The notes: generated by a model from the sequence alone, not told the origin. A DNA stretch of 64,000 nt from SCBR16-9 sp964537975 (GCA_964537975.1 CAZIDP010000006.1:62001-126000), one strand, 5' to 3'. Positions 1 to 9,687 are shown, counted from the first letter of the stretch. Translations and numbers: made by a program.

Positions 1-1
1 T

Positions 2-1102
2 AATGAGGTGCGCGAGAAAATATTTGAGCCATTTTTTACTACAAAAGAAATTGGCAAAGGTACTGGGCTGGGATTGTCCACAACATTCTCAATAGTACGT
101 GACCATGGGGGGTTTATAAACGTTTATAGTGAACCGGGTAATGGTACGCGCTTTAAACTATACTTTCCAGCCAATACAGATACCAATATAATTGCTGACT
201 CAGCTAAAAATATTACAAGTAAATTACCATTGGGTAATGGCGAATTAATACTCTTGGTTGATGATGAAGAAAGTATCCGTGATATTTCTAAAAAATCACT
301 GGAGCACTACGGTTACAAGGTAATGCTCGCACAGCATGGCGCGGAAGCTATTTCTATATTTGCATTGCACCGAGATGAAATAGACGTAGTTCTTACAGAT
401 ATGAGTATGCCTGTCATGGATGGACCTGCATTGATTGTTGCATTAAAATCCATTAATCCTGAAGTGAATATTATAGCCTCCAGTGGATTGGCTACGAATG
501 GATATATGCTGAAAGTGATGCAGTCGGGTGTTAACCATTTTGTACATAAACCCTATACGGCAGAAGCACTTTTAAAAGTATTGAGTGAGGTACTCAACAA
601 AAGTGAACCAGACGGCACTACCGAAAACGCAGTTCAGGACTATAATCTTGATAAGAGTATAATAAACTCTAAACTGTCTGATGGAGAAAGACAGAAAAAC
701 ACGGTACTTGTTAGTCATGAAAAGGAGATGGCGATAAACTTTGAAACAATTCTGGTTGTAGATGACAATGTTGCCATGCGCACAATCGCCAGGAGTACAT
801 TAGAAAAAGATGGATATACAATTCTGGAAGCTGCTTCAGCAGAAGAAGCGTTGGATGTTATGGACACGCATGAAGGCACAATCCATATGATTTTTACCGA
901 TGTGCATATGCCTGGCATGAGTGGTATAGATTTAATTCAAGAAGTAGCCAAATTGTATCCCGATGTAAAACGGGTATTGGTTTCTGGTGACAATAGTTAT
1001 CTAAAGCAAGACAAAAAAATACCTGTTGATTATCATATAATTGATAAACCATATACAATATCGAATTTAGTTACTCGTATTCGCGATATACTGGATCAAT
1101 AA
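2..1102 (+). CDS. Hybrid sensor histidine kinase, C-terminal part (5' end outside window)
   Basis: The reading frame is open from the left edge, so only the end of the protein is seen. It begins inside the kinase ATP-binding domain: the G2 box GTGLGLS is at residues 18-24 (counted from the GTG at base 8), followed by the typical GNGTRF ending. Two CheY-like receiver domains follow, about residues 80-198 and 247-362. Each keeps the acidic pair (VDD), the phospho-acceptor Asp (D131 in TDMSMP, D298 in TDVHMP) and the conserved Lys in KPY. The order kinase-REC-REC indicates a hybrid kinase passing phosphate between Asp residues or on to a separate protein. The HD-GYP response regulator 195 bases downstream on the same strand is a possible partner. 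The sensor domain and phospho-His lie outside the window, so the signal cannot be inferred. Confidence 0.9.
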   Translation, partial: NEVREKIFEPFFTTKEIGKGTGLGLSTTFSIVRDHGGFINVYSEPGNGTRFKLYFPANTDTNIIADSAKNITSKLPLGNGELILLVDDEESIRDISKKSLEHYGYKVMLAQHGAEAISIFALHRDEIDVVLTDMSMPVMDGPALIVALKSINPEVNIIASSGLATNGYMLKVMQSGVNHFVHKPYTAEALLKVLSEVLNKSEPDGTTENAVQDYNLDKSIINSKLSDGERQKNTVLVSHEKEMAINFETILVVDDNVAMRTIARSTLEKDGYTILEAASAEEALDVMDTHEGTIHMIFTDVHMPGMSGIDLIQEVAKLYPDVKRVLVSGDNSYLKQDKKIPVDYHIIDKPYTISNLVTRIRDILDQ

Positions 1103-1297
1103 CATAAATCTGTATTTTTTATGCAATATATGTCTATGATAAATTGGTTTAATAATTCTTTTTGATACTATATCAAAGACATTAACTTTCAGAAAGAAAT
1201 GTCTTGTTATAAAATTGCCATTTCTTGTATTGTTCGTCAAAATCCAATATGATATGTGCTTGACAATTGTGCTGAATACATGGCAGGGGATGGCTGA

Positions 1298-2659
1298 ATG
1301 GGTAATGCTTATTTGTTAAATAAAATCCTTTTGGTTGATGACAATCTGGAGATATTACAATTGCTCCAGCGGGCTTTGGCCCGTCGAAAAATGAGCTGTG
1401 ACTTGGCGCGTGATGGCGAAGAGGCACAGCATTTACTGGACAAAAATGATTATGAGGTTGCATTTATTGACCTTCGGATTCCAAAAAAGAATGGTCATAA
1501 AATAATTGTCGAATTACTGCGGCTTTCAAAACGTCCCTACATATTTTGCATTACTGGGTTGAATGATCCCAAAATTTTTGCTGATTTGTTTGAACGTGGT
1601 GTCGATGATATCTTGCTTAAACCATTCCAACTCGATTTTGTCGCTTTGAAAACAAAATCCATCCTTCGAAAGCGGCAGCAACTCTCTGAACATCATATGG
1701 CCCAAACCCATGATGAAGTGTCAAAAAATTTGGAAGACACTGCATCCTCCTTGAAGCGTCAGCTCGAAGATATCCAAGACAGCTTTGCAAGCACTATAAG
1801 TTCTCTGGAAAAACGCCGTGATGAATTAGAGGCAGGGTACCTGGACTCGGTACGTGTACTCACAGGTCTGATGGAACAATTGGGCAGCTTCAAAGGAAGC
1901 CATGCGGTCCGTGTGGAAAAGATCGCTATGACTTTGGCGAAACGCTTAAGACTGGATAGAAAATCGATTCATAATTTAAAAATTGCTGCATTGTTGCATG
2001 ATATAGGTCAATTCGGTATGCCGGATTCCATACGTTCAAAGCCCCCCTGGATGCTTGTTGGAGAAGAAAAAACAGCATATGAGAGCTATCCCGTAATTGG
2101 TTCCACACTGCTCAGTGAGATACGCGGCTCAGATAAGATTGTTGATATAATTGAAGGCCATGCTGAAAATTATGATGGAAGCGGGTTTCCTGCTAATCTT
2201 CGGGGGGATGATATTCCATTGGGTGCACGAATTCTACGGCTTGCAGATGGTACTGACACAGCATTAATGCATGCAGGTGAAGTACAACCGAAAGAGTTTG
2301 TTCGTGTACATCTCATGCAAAACAAGGGTGGCTATTACGATCCGAAATTAGTATCGCACATGATAGCGGCATTACCATTTGAATATGCCGAGGCGCATGT
2401 CGATAAAACTGTGTCTGAATCTATTCGAGAACTGATGCCTGGTGCCGTGTTGGCAGAAAATGTCTATGACAATCATGGCCGTTTTCTTGCCCGAGAAGGT
2501 GCTGTTGTGACTTCGGGGTTATTACGCCACCTGCAACACTTGGTTGGCTTTCAAAAAGTCCGTATCATTAAGGAGACAGGGGAGGAGGAGGAGAGTCAAA
2601 CAGAACATGATTCAGAAGAACATATTACACAAAATGAGCAAGTTGACGTGGATTCATAA
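1298..2659 (+). CDS. Response regulator with HD-GYP domain (probable cyclic-di-GMP phosphodiesterase)
   Basis: The 453-residue protein has an N-terminal receiver domain (residues about 8-125; VDD at 13-15, phospho-acceptor D58 in FIDLR, Lys in LLKPF), a charged probable coiled coil (about 128-185) and an HD-GYP domain (about 186-360). The HD metal motif is at 234-235 (LLHDIGQFG). The GYP segment reads GHAENYDGSGFP at 287-298, so the family name motif is GFP here. HD-GYP proteins usually hydrolyse c-di-GMP to pGpG or GMP. The C-terminal 90 residues look like the extra domain common in such regulators and end in an acidic tail. An ATG preceded by a GGGG-rich stretch is the start. The gene follows the hybrid kinase and probably responds to it. 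Enzyme activity is inferred from motifs only. Confidence 0.88.
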   Translation: MGNAYLLNKILLVDDNLEILQLLQRALARRKMSCDLARDGEEAQHLLDKNDYEVAFIDLRIPKKNGHKIIVELLRLSKRPYIFCITGLNDPKIFADLFERGVDDILLKPFQLDFVALKTKSILRKRQQLSEHHMAQTHDEVSKNLEDTASSLKRQLEDIQDSFASTISSLEKRRDELEAGYLDSVRVLTGLMEQLGSFKGSHAVRVEKIAMTLAKRLRLDRKSIHNLKIAALLHDIGQFGMPDSIRSKPPWMLVGEEKTAYESYPVIGSTLLSEIRGSDKIVDIIEGHAENYDGSGFPANLRGDDIPLGARILRLADGTDTALMHAGEVQPKEFVRVHLMQNKGGYYDPKLVSHMIAALPFEYAEAHVDKTVSESIRELMPGAVLAENVYDNHGRFLAREGAVVTSGLLRHLQHLVGFQKVRIIKETGEEEESQTEHDSEEHITQNEQVDVDS

Positions 2660-2768
2660 TCAACTTTTATAGTCAATGTGAAGCAATTAATGTGGTGAAA
2701 TCATACTTGACTAAATTGATCTTTGATGGTGTATTACTCTAATGATAGACACAAGTACCAAAACAAAT

Positions 2769-2827
2769 ATCAGGCCAGTTTCACTATGTATTGCTGTAAT
2801 GCTCGTGAAATTGGCCTGATTTTTATT
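2769..2827 (+). terminator. Rho-independent terminator, probably bidirectional
   Basis: A 16-bp stem (left arm 2769-2784, right arm 2805-2820, one G-T wobble) encloses a 20-base loop and is followed by TTTTATTTATT. It ends the HD-GYP gene. The opposite strand also has a T-rich stretch after the stem, so it may serve the convergent YceI gene too. Confidence 0.85.
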
Positions 2828-2878
2828 TATTATGGAAATGTATCAAATACTGAAGCGACTACTCAATTAGCATTATTT

Positions 2879-3640
2879 TTACGACTTCGGCTCTGCGAGA
2901 ATTCCGAATTCGATAAACACTTCTTTGTTAATGGCTTCATCAAGATAACCATCTTTTTCTATACCCCAGTTATAACGGTCTATCACCAATTCTGAACTCA
3001 TATGTAGTCCCGCATCGTCCAGGTGCATTTTGACAGGAATTCCCAGCCGTCGCTCGACGCCCCGCATGGTTAAGGCACCATGCATGATATATTCATCCTC
3101 GCCATCAGCTTTTTCAAATCGGCTGGATACAAAGGTCGATGATGGATATTCCGTGATGAAAAAGAAATCTTCGTCTTTTAATACATTGGTGAGCATACGT
3201 GTGCGGGTAGACAAAGAGTCCATATCAATGGATAACTCTACCTGAGCAGTCGTAAAATCATCTGCTTCTATGGTTATCTCCCCCTCAAACACATTGAAAA
3301 AGCCTTCCTGGGCCTTCAGAGCCTGATATCCTTTGAACGAAATATAGGATTCTGGATTGGGTTCGATTGAGTATACCTTTGCTTCACCAGCAATTGCCTC
3401 TGGTGTGGTTTCATCAGTCTCAGTTCCAGATTCTGCCGGTTCGATATCTGTATCTGGTGCTACAACAACATCGGTCAGAACCTGTTCTGTTTCTGTGGGA
3501 GTGTCAACACCGTCATCATCGTCCATGATAACCCTGTGTGCTGTTTCTGGTGGCTTGTTGTCGCACCCGACAAAAGACACGCCAAGCGCAAGGAGGATGA
3601 CCATCATAAAGACGGCTGACATTAATCGATAATAATACAT
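2879..3640 (-). CDS. YceI-family lipoprotein
   Basis: The 253-residue protein starts with a lipoprotein signal peptide: a basic start, a hydrophobic run and a lipobox ending FVGC, with Cys26 as the predicted lipidated residue. An acidic, Thr-rich spacer (about 27-85) leads to a YceI domain (about 88-253). Family signs include the SFKGYQ-like start, the repeated short beta strands and the MHGALTMRGVERRL segment near the middle. YceI proteins are lipocalin-like beta barrels that bind isoprenoid or other amphipathic lipids in the periplasm; the ligand here is unknown. The ATG at 3640 is preferred over one 30 bases upstream because it gives a normal signal peptide. The gene stands alone, convergent with the HD-GYP gene. 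Confidence 0.88.
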   Translation of the reverse strand: MYYYRLMSAVFMMVILLALGVSFVGCDNKPPETAHRVIMDDDDGVDTPTETEQVLTDVVVAPDTDIEPAESGTETDETTPEAIAGEAKVYSIEPNPESYISFKGYQALKAQEGFFNVFEGEITIEADDFTTAQVELSIDMDSLSTRTRMLTNVLKDEDFFFITEYPSSTFVSSRFEKADGEDEYIMHGALTMRGVERRLGIPVKMHLDDAGLHMSSELVIDRYNWGIEKDGYLDEAINKEVFIEFGILAEPKS

Positions 3641-3705
3641 GGGATGATCTCCAATTCCCCCAATAACCATTATTGTGGGGTGTCTATGAATAAAATAAAT
3701 TGTCT

Positions 3706-3746
3706 AAAAAAACGCTTCCGGCGTACTGATTTGAAACCGGAAGCGT
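3706..3746 (-). terminator. Rho-independent terminator of the oxidoreductase gene
   Basis: Perfect 10-bp arms ACGCTTCCGG (3712-3721) and CCGGAAGCGT (3737-3746) are followed, reading the minus strand, by a run of T. It lies 19 bases past the stop of the Gfo/Idh/MocA gene. Confidence 0.9.
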
Positions 3747-3764
3747 ACATTGAAACTATGGGCA

Positions 3765-5258
3765 TCAGGCATCCTGTACTTCGTCGTCCCATTCGAATGC
3801 ATAATCATAAAAACTAGGGACTTCAAAATCAAAGGTATACCAAGCCGGGTCAATCTCTACTGTGCGGCCTTCTTCGCGTGACTGGATGGCTGCAATGGAA
3901 GTAAGCGATGTTGTGAAGCCAACCATCTGGTTGTTTCTTGGAACGCCACCATTCTTGATGTGATGGGCAAATGCCCTGAACTGATAAACGTCTGCTGTCT
4001 CCAGTGTGAGATCACCAAGCAATTCTTTGCCTTTTAACAATTCTTCTGTACTGACCTGAAGTGTTGCACCTGAAGTGGTACCTTCCGCGTAATCTTCCGC
4101 AGATATTGTCTCATCGGCAGGGCGCGACGCAACTGCATCCGGCTCGCCATATATCCAGCAGTCCTGTTCCGAAAGTCGCAACGTGCCGTAATCACCCTGA
4201 AGCAATTCCGATGCGCCACGATTGGCGTTGGCCAATATGCTGGTATACACAAATCGCGTTTGATAGCTTTGATTAATCTGGCGCATATCTTGCAAGATAC
4301 TGCGTGCATCAATCGGCATAAATCCATCATCACGTGGATTCATGTCATACTCAAAAGTCAATACAATGTTGTCATCTACAGTACGACCGTCACGCCAGTA
4401 ATCAATACCACCGAAAGTATGAACACGTGCTGGTACAGCTTTCATAAACCAGTTGGCAATATCCGTCTGATGTGTGGCTAACTCAGTATACAGACCACCG
4501 GACATGTCACTATACATCCGCCAGTTCAGGTGCCGTTCAAGATCAACAATATACTTCTTCTCTTGCTCATTCATCTCGTAATCTGAAGGAATCTGACGGC
4601 GCCAGTAATGGTTACGATGCCACTGGGCGGTGATATGATTGATACGGCCAATCTGCTCTTCTTCAAATGCCAGTTTCATGGCAAGATTGTACTTGGGATT
4701 GTAACGCCGTTGGTGACCTACCTGAATGAATTTGCCAGTCTCATGGCACTTTTCGATCATCTTGCGGCCTTCTTCAACATTGCGAACCAGTGTCTTTTCA
4801 CAAAACACCCATTTCCCGGCGTCAAGGCAATCCATGGTAATCGGAAAGTGACTGTTTAAAGGCGTCGCAATGACTACGGCATCAAGCTCTTCATTGTCAA
4901 GCATTTCATGGTAGTCATAATAGGTAGTGGGCATGCGAAAATCACGGGCTTGTTGAATATTCTCCCGTGTTGGCTGTTCACCGGCAGGCATGGCTATACC
5001 TGCATTGGAAAGCTGGCCATAGCGTGCTGCCCATTCCTGGTTCGGCTTGAATACATCACAAACCGCTACGATTTCCAAGTCTTTGGCACCTGATATACCG
5101 TCACGAATATGGAAGGTACCTTGTCCGCCAGTCCCAATCAGACCAATACGGATTTTTTCATTCTGCGCATAGCTGAATGGCGAATAACCAGCGGCAACCG
5201 CCACACCCGCACCCAAGCTTGCTGTCTTGATAAAGTCTCTACGTGATACTTCGCTCAT
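3765..5258 (-). CDS. Gfo/Idh/MocA-family oxidoreductase with Tat signal
   Basis: The 497-residue protein opens with a twin-arginine signal (SRRDFIKTASLGAG followed by an Ala-rich stretch), so it is probably exported folded to the periplasm. A Rossmann nucleotide-binding fold follows (IGLIGTGGQG, then the acidic end in VCDVF), with the family's EK motif in WVFCEKTLV. The C-terminal Gfo/Idh/MocA domain includes MSGGLYTELATHQTD with the conserved His region. Exported members of this family act on sugars or cyclitols and are abundant in planctomycete-like genomes; the substrate cannot be told. The start at 5258 overlaps the upstream stop by ATGA, indicating translational coupling with the NRAMP-like/ApbE gene. 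A terminator follows. Confidence 0.9.
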   Translation of the reverse strand: MSEVSRRDFIKTASLGAGVAVAAGYSPFSYAQNEKIRIGLIGTGGQGTFHIRDGISGAKDLEIVAVCDVFKPNQEWAARYGQLSNAGIAMPAGEQPTRENIQQARDFRMPTTYYDYHEMLDNEELDAVVIATPLNSHFPITMDCLDAGKWVFCEKTLVRNVEEGRKMIEKCHETGKFIQVGHQRRYNPKYNLAMKLAFEEEQIGRINHITAQWHRNHYWRRQIPSDYEMNEQEKKYIVDLERHLNWRMYSDMSGGLYTELATHQTDIANWFMKAVPARVHTFGGIDYWRDGRTVDDNIVLTFEYDMNPRDDGFMPIDARSILQDMRQINQSYQTRFVYTSILANANRGASELLQGDYGTLRLSEQDCWIYGEPDAVASRPADETISAEDYAEGTTSGATLQVSTEELLKGKELLGDLTLETADVYQFRAFAHHIKNGGVPRNNQMVGFTTSLTSIAAIQSREEGRTVEIDPAWYTFDFEVPSFYDYAFEWDDEVQDA

Positions 5259-7672
5259 GATTGCTCCTCTGTCAATGGAAAAGTCTGTGGTAAATTTATT
5301 CGGACAGGGGTTGCCTCTCCATTTATTTCTATAACAATTATAGCACGCATATCGGTATGCGTTGTACAAAATTCTTTGGTTTTTTCCAACCCCATCACAT
5401 AGAAAGCTGTACTGAGTGCATCACTTTCTACCCCCGTATCTGTTATTGCACTCGTACTCAATACACCTTCTATTGGAAGTCCGGTACGCGGGTCAAAAAT
5501 ATGACTATATTTAATTCCGTCGAGTTCCACCCAGTTTTCATAACCGGCAGATGTAGATATAGAGGCGTTGGAAAGTTCTATTGTGTCAATCGGTTCTTCT
5601 ACATCATTATATGGGTGTCGTATGTTCACTGTCCAGCCATTTCTTCCTGGTGGTGGTTCCAGAAATCGGACACTGCTTGTGCCGCTGCTGACGGATGCCC
5701 GTCTGACCCCATGGGCCTGTAGCAAGTTCACTGCTCGATCGACGGCCATGCCTTTTCCGATACCGCCAAAGTCAATTTTCATGCCTGGCTTTTCTAGAAA
5801 AGCAGTTCTTTCAACTGTATCCCAGGTAACTGCGGTAAACCCGACCTGTTTTCGAGCTTCTTCCAACACCTCCGGCTCTGGTAGATGCCCCTCCCGACGA
5901 TAAAATCCCCATAATTCTAAAAAAGGACCTACCGTTACGTCAAAAGCACCCTCTGTATTCCTATACATATCCCCGGACATCCTTAAAAGTTCCAGGACAT
6001 CCCAATGAACTGATACAGGTTGCAATCCGGCAGCACGGTTCAATTTTGATAAGTCACTGTCTTCACGCCAGTTGCTTATTCGACGCTCCAACAAATCAAT
6101 CTCATTAAAAATGTCTTGTGTTAATGCAGAAAATGCGGCTCCATCCAGTACGTCAAATTGTTCATAAGCAACTATTTCGAAAACCGTACCCATTGCGCCA
6201 TGTCGTGCTTCATATCGCCTGAACGACGCTTGAGTTTCGTTCTCATCTGTTGATGGTGTTGTTGAAACTTCATTTTCATCTGTTGGTATGACCTCAATTT
6301 GTTGAACAGAAAAAAACGAATTTAACCTTGTTTTGGCCGTACTGAAATTTTGTTGTATCGAAAAATAACTGGAAACACAAAGTACAATGATGGAGGTGAT
6401 CAACAAAGAATTCCACAAGATGCGTTTGCCACCTCGGGGCATCGCCTCACCCATATAAGATGGCATGTTCAACAAGATCAGAAAACACAACACGGCAACC
6501 GGCATTAATGGAGCTGCCAGGCTAGATGCGGTAACTGCCGCCCACCAGGGCATTGAAATAAATACGCCGACAATGCCAATTGCAGGTGTGAGAGAAAAGT
6601 AGAACTTGGCTTTACTGTTGTGATCGACATTGAACAACTCACATCCAATGAAGCCACATGCAAGCATGTGCGTAATAATGGTTGAAAACCCAATAGCCAA
6701 CATGCCGAAACCAATTAGAATCAGTGCAAGAGTGGCTCCAAGTGTATCGTTCAGAACTGGTAGAATCTCGCGAATGTCCCGTACAGCTGTTCCCACCGTT
6801 CCACTCTCTGGTCCAATCGTATTGGCAACAGCGATCATCATGAATCCGGTAGCGATTATAAACGGTAATACCATGCCGCTGAGTAGATCAAAATAGGCAA
6901 GCTCCGTATACTCCTTAGTCCACTTCTTGTTCAACAATGAGTATGGATACAGGAAAACCATGTTAATACCCACAGCAGCAGCAATACCACCGATTACAGG
7001 GATGATGATTTCCTGGGGGATGCCATGTCCCCAAATGGCTTCACGTATAAAAGCAATACCCGTAACGCCATAAAAAAGTCGTGACCAGTCTATCCCGGTT
7101 GAAATCGCAACCCAGGCAAAAGCTACAACAATGGACCAGACCAGTATTTTCACCGTTTTTTCATACAATTTCAGCCCACTGACTCCGGTGTTGTACATGT
7201 AGACCACGCTGGCCGCGCAACCCAGTATGACAATTCCAACCACCAGACGTGACAACATTCCGGACAAGTCCAAGTTTGCTCCTGATGCCAATTCGAGTAC
7301 GCCATTGGCGGCAAGTGAGTACTGCGGAATATGCCAAATAATGGTCGCTACAAATGCGCTCACACCCCAAAGTACCGCCAACGCTGGATGGAGACGCTTC
7401 CAAAAAACCTGATACGGTTTTTCGTTTGTGTAGCAGGTTTGTTTTGCGATCGAAGCAAGAAGCGCATACCCCAAAACAATCGCAAGAACGGGTACCCACA
7501 TCAATTCATACCCTAACAAAGAACCCATTAATACACATGATGCAATTGAACCACTTCCCAAAGTCATGGCACTTTGCATATACCCAGGGCCTGTCAACCG
7601 GAAATATCCCCAGACTTTTTTGGCTACCGACTTGTTTTTAAGCACTACCAGTAAGGACTGTTCATCATCCAT
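5255..7672 (-). CDS. Fusion of NRAMP-like membrane transporter and ApbE-type FMN transferase
   Basis: The 805-residue protein has two parts. Residues about 20-430 form some 11 membrane helices resembling the NRAMP/divalent-metal carrier family, but the first helix reads GPGYMQSAMTLGSGS instead of carrying DPGN, and the MPH-type motif of helix 6 is not evident, so canonical metal binding is doubtful. After a Thr/Glu-rich linker, residues about 484-800 match ApbE (FAD:protein FMN transferase): HGAMGTVFEI, the DFGGIGKGMAVD segment at about 651-663 and HIFDPRTG at about 724-731. ApbE attaches FMN to Thr in flavoproteins such as NqrB/NqrC and RnfG. The reading frame runs through both parts without break. 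With the linker after the last helix, the ApbE part could face the periplasm. The downstream oxidoreductase is translationally coupled. Confidence 0.85.
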   Translation of the reverse strand: MDDEQSLLVVLKNKSVAKKVWGYFRLTGPGYMQSAMTLGSGSIASCVLMGSLLGYELMWVPVLAIVLGYALLASIAKQTCYTNEKPYQVFWKRLHPALAVLWGVSAFVATIIWHIPQYSLAANGVLELASGANLDLSGMLSRLVVGIVILGCAASVVYMYNTGVSGLKLYEKTVKILVWSIVVAFAWVAISTGIDWSRLFYGVTGIAFIREAIWGHGIPQEIIIPVIGGIAAAVGINMVFLYPYSLLNKKWTKEYTELAYFDLLSGMVLPFIIATGFMMIAVANTIGPESGTVGTAVRDIREILPVLNDTLGATLALILIGFGMLAIGFSTIITHMLACGFIGCELFNVDHNSKAKFYFSLTPAIGIVGVFISMPWWAAVTASSLAAPLMPVAVLCFLILLNMPSYMGEAMPRGGKRILWNSLLITSIIVLCVSSYFSIQQNFSTAKTRLNSFFSVQQIEVIPTDENEVSTTPSTDENETQASFRRYEARHGAMGTVFEIVAYEQFDVLDGAAFSALTQDIFNEIDLLERRISNWREDSDLSKLNRAAGLQPVSVHWDVLELLRMSGDMYRNTEGAFDVTVGPFLELWGFYRREGHLPEPEVLEEARKQVGFTAVTWDTVERTAFLEKPGMKIDFGGIGKGMAVDRAVNLLQAHGVRRASVSSGTSSVRFLEPPPGRNGWTVNIRHPYNDVEEPIDTIELSNASISTSAGYENWVELDGIKYSHIFDPRTGLPIEGVLSTSAITDTGVESDALSTAFYVMGLEKTKEFCTTHTDMRAIIVIEINGEATPVRINLPQTFPLTEEQS

Positions 7673-7896
7673 TTAATGCATTTCCCCTCTGAATAAAGTA
7701 GTTTGAGTTGGTGGCTACAGTGTAACATCGCAAAGGATGATCTGCAACTACCTGATATGAAAGTGTTTGCTGATTAACATGCTGCAATTCAAACAAATGT
7801 AAATATTTATCCAAACATAGGTCTCATGATACGATATACGTCTCATCCCATCATTATACATTGATACAAGTTCGCCATTAGGAGGTCTGTTTCTCA

Positions 7897-8559
7897 TTGG
7901 TTACCCGTAATCAAATTGCCCGAATCATAGACCATACAGAATTGCATGCCTACGCTACAGAGCTGGATATCCGAGAGCTTTGTGATGAAGCAATGCGACA
8001 TGGCTTTGCTGCTGTTACCATAAATCCGATTTGGGTTTCTTACTGTGTTAAGCGTTTGGCAGGAGCAGATATTGCAATCAATGCCTGTATCGGTTTTCCA
8101 CTTGGTGCAAGCACCGCGACCATTAAAGTGGAAGAAGCGCGGGAAGCTGTACGAAATGGTGCTACAGAAATTGACATGGTAATTAATATCGGCGCTATGA
8201 AATCAGGGTATCCCGCGTTCGTAGAACGTGAAATCGGTGCCGTTGTAAAGGCTGTAAAAGGTATTCCAGTAAAGGTAATACTTGAAACTTGCTATTTAAA
8301 CGAGAATGAAAAAATTGCCGTATGTCGCATGAGTATGCGGGGCGGTGCCGCTTATGTGAAAACATGCACCGGGTATGGCCACAGTGGTGCTACAGTAGAA
8401 GATGTTTCATTGATGAAACAGGTCGTTGGAGATTATCTTGGTATCAAGGCAGCAGGTGGTATCAGATCCTATGGCGATGTGATGAAAATGATTAAAGCTG
8501 GAGCTACACGGATTGGCACCAGTGCCGGTGTGGATATTCTCGAAAGTGTTCCGCGTTAA
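7897..8559 (+). CDS. deoC: Deoxyribose-phosphate aldolase
   Basis: The 220-residue protein matches the full length of DeoC, a cytosolic TIM-barrel aldolase that cleaves 2-deoxyribose 5-phosphate to glyceraldehyde 3-phosphate and acetaldehyde in nucleoside catabolism. The Schiff-base lysine is K155 in YVKTCTGYG. The proton-relay residues correspond to D93 (EIDMVIN) and K184 (GIKAAGGIR). IGFPLG at 65-70 is the usual family signature. The start is TTG at 7897, supported by a strong AGGAGGT at 7880-7886 ten bases upstream. It is divergent from the NRAMP-like/ApbE gene. gpsA follows 77 bases downstream on the same strand. Confidence 0.96.
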   Translation: MVTRNQIARIIDHTELHAYATELDIRELCDEAMRHGFAAVTINPIWVSYCVKRLAGADIAINACIGFPLGASTATIKVEEAREAVRNGATEIDMVINIGAMKSGYPAFVEREIGAVVKAVKGIPVKVILETCYLNENEKIAVCRMSMRGGAAYVKTCTGYGHSGATVEDVSLMKQVVGDYLGIKAAGGIRSYGDVMKMIKAGATRIGTSAGVDILESVPR

Positions 8560-8636
8560 TACCTACGCCTGATTTTGTTGGATTGTTACCTATACTGGAA
8601 AAAGTATAGTACGGAATAAAAAGGACGATAATATAG

Positions 8637-9620
8637 ATGCAAATTCAAGTGCTTGGCGCTGGAAGTTGGGGGTTGGCGCTTGCGCGACTGTTGGCGAATA
8701 ACGGGCATGATGTCCGACTATGGTGTCGTGATGCCGATCATCCGGACATGCTTCGTAATGAAAGGCGCAGCCCCTTTTATCTTCAAGGGATAACGTTACC
8801 AGACTCCATTATTATTGATACGGAAGAAATTAACTACAATGCAGAGATCGCGGTACTGGCTGTTCCGTCGCATGTCATGCGGCATGTCGCTTCCAATTTT
8901 GTCTTCTCGCCTAACACCATCCGGGTGAGTGTCGCAAAAGGTATCGAAAATGAAACCCTGATGCGAATGAGTCAGGTCATTCATTCAGTATCACCGGAAG
9001 GTCCAGTCGTAGCGTTATCTGGTCCGAGTCACGCGGAAGAAGTCGCGGCAGGGCTACCGGCTTCACTCGTAGCAGCAGGAGAAAACGAAGATGCGTGTAA
9101 ATGCATTCAAGAAGTCTTTATGGCCGATAGTTTTCGCGTTTACACCAGTCCCGACATTATCGGTGTGGAGTTTGGGGGAGCGTTAAAGAATGTGATAGCT
9201 ATTGCTGCCGGTGCCAGCGATGGTATGGGACTGGGTGACAATGCCAAAGCCGCGTTGATGACACGCGGACTGGCAGAAATATCTCGTTTGGGAGTTTCAG
9301 AAGGTGCTGATCCCTTGACATTTGCTGGCCTGAGTGGAATGGGTGATTTGATTGTTACGTGTACCAGTCAGCACTCACGCAATCGCCGTGTTGGTGAACG
9401 ATTGTCTTCAGGAGAACCTCTTGATGTCATTCTGTCCGATGGCCCCATGGTCGCAGAAGGGGTACGTACTGCGAGATCAGCTACCTATTTGGCACGTAAA
9501 AATAAAGTAGAAATGCCAATCACTGAAATCACATACGGTGTGCTATACGAATCTACGATTCCATCAGATGCAATTGATATTCTCATGCAGCGTGGTGCTC
9601 GACCAGAAGCCGATCATTAA
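8637..9620 (+). CDS. gpsA: Glycerol-3-phosphate dehydrogenase [NAD(P)+]
   Basis: The 327-residue protein is a full-length GpsA. The dinucleotide-binding motif GAGSWG is at residues 7-12, SGPSHAEE at 128-135, and the catalytic Lys is K184 in FGGALKN, followed by the GLGDNAKAAL segment. GpsA reduces dihydroxyacetone phosphate to sn-glycerol 3-phosphate for phospholipid synthesis. AAAAGGACG precedes the ATG. A perfect 7-bp hairpin without a T tract (8590-8609) lies in the gap after deoC. No terminator is seen before the convergent regulator gene. Confidence 0.97.
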   Translation: MQIQVLGAGSWGLALARLLANNGHDVRLWCRDADHPDMLRNERRSPFYLQGITLPDSIIIDTEEINYNAEIAVLAVPSHVMRHVASNFVFSPNTIRVSVAKGIENETLMRMSQVIHSVSPEGPVVALSGPSHAEEVAAGLPASLVAAGENEDACKCIQEVFMADSFRVYTSPDIIGVEFGGALKNVIAIAAGASDGMGLGDNAKAALMTRGLAEISRLGVSEGADPLTFAGLSGMGDLIVTCTSQHSRNRRVGERLSSGEPLDVILSDGPMVAEGVRTARSATYLARKNKVEMPITEITYGVLYESTIPSDAIDILMQRGARPEADH

Positions 9621-9687
9621 TAACCTATTTACTTGCGCCTATATGTCTCTAAGAATCATGAGGAGTAATCATCTAGATTTACCTAGT

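Noticed and set aside
2723..2995. 90-codon plus-strand frame after the HD-GYP gene
   Set aside because: It runs through the terminator hairpin and into the opposite-strand YceI gene; shadow frame.
8590..8609. Perfect 7-bp hairpin CTATACT/AGTATAG after deoC
   Set aside because: No T tract follows, so not a convincing terminator; too short to call an operator.
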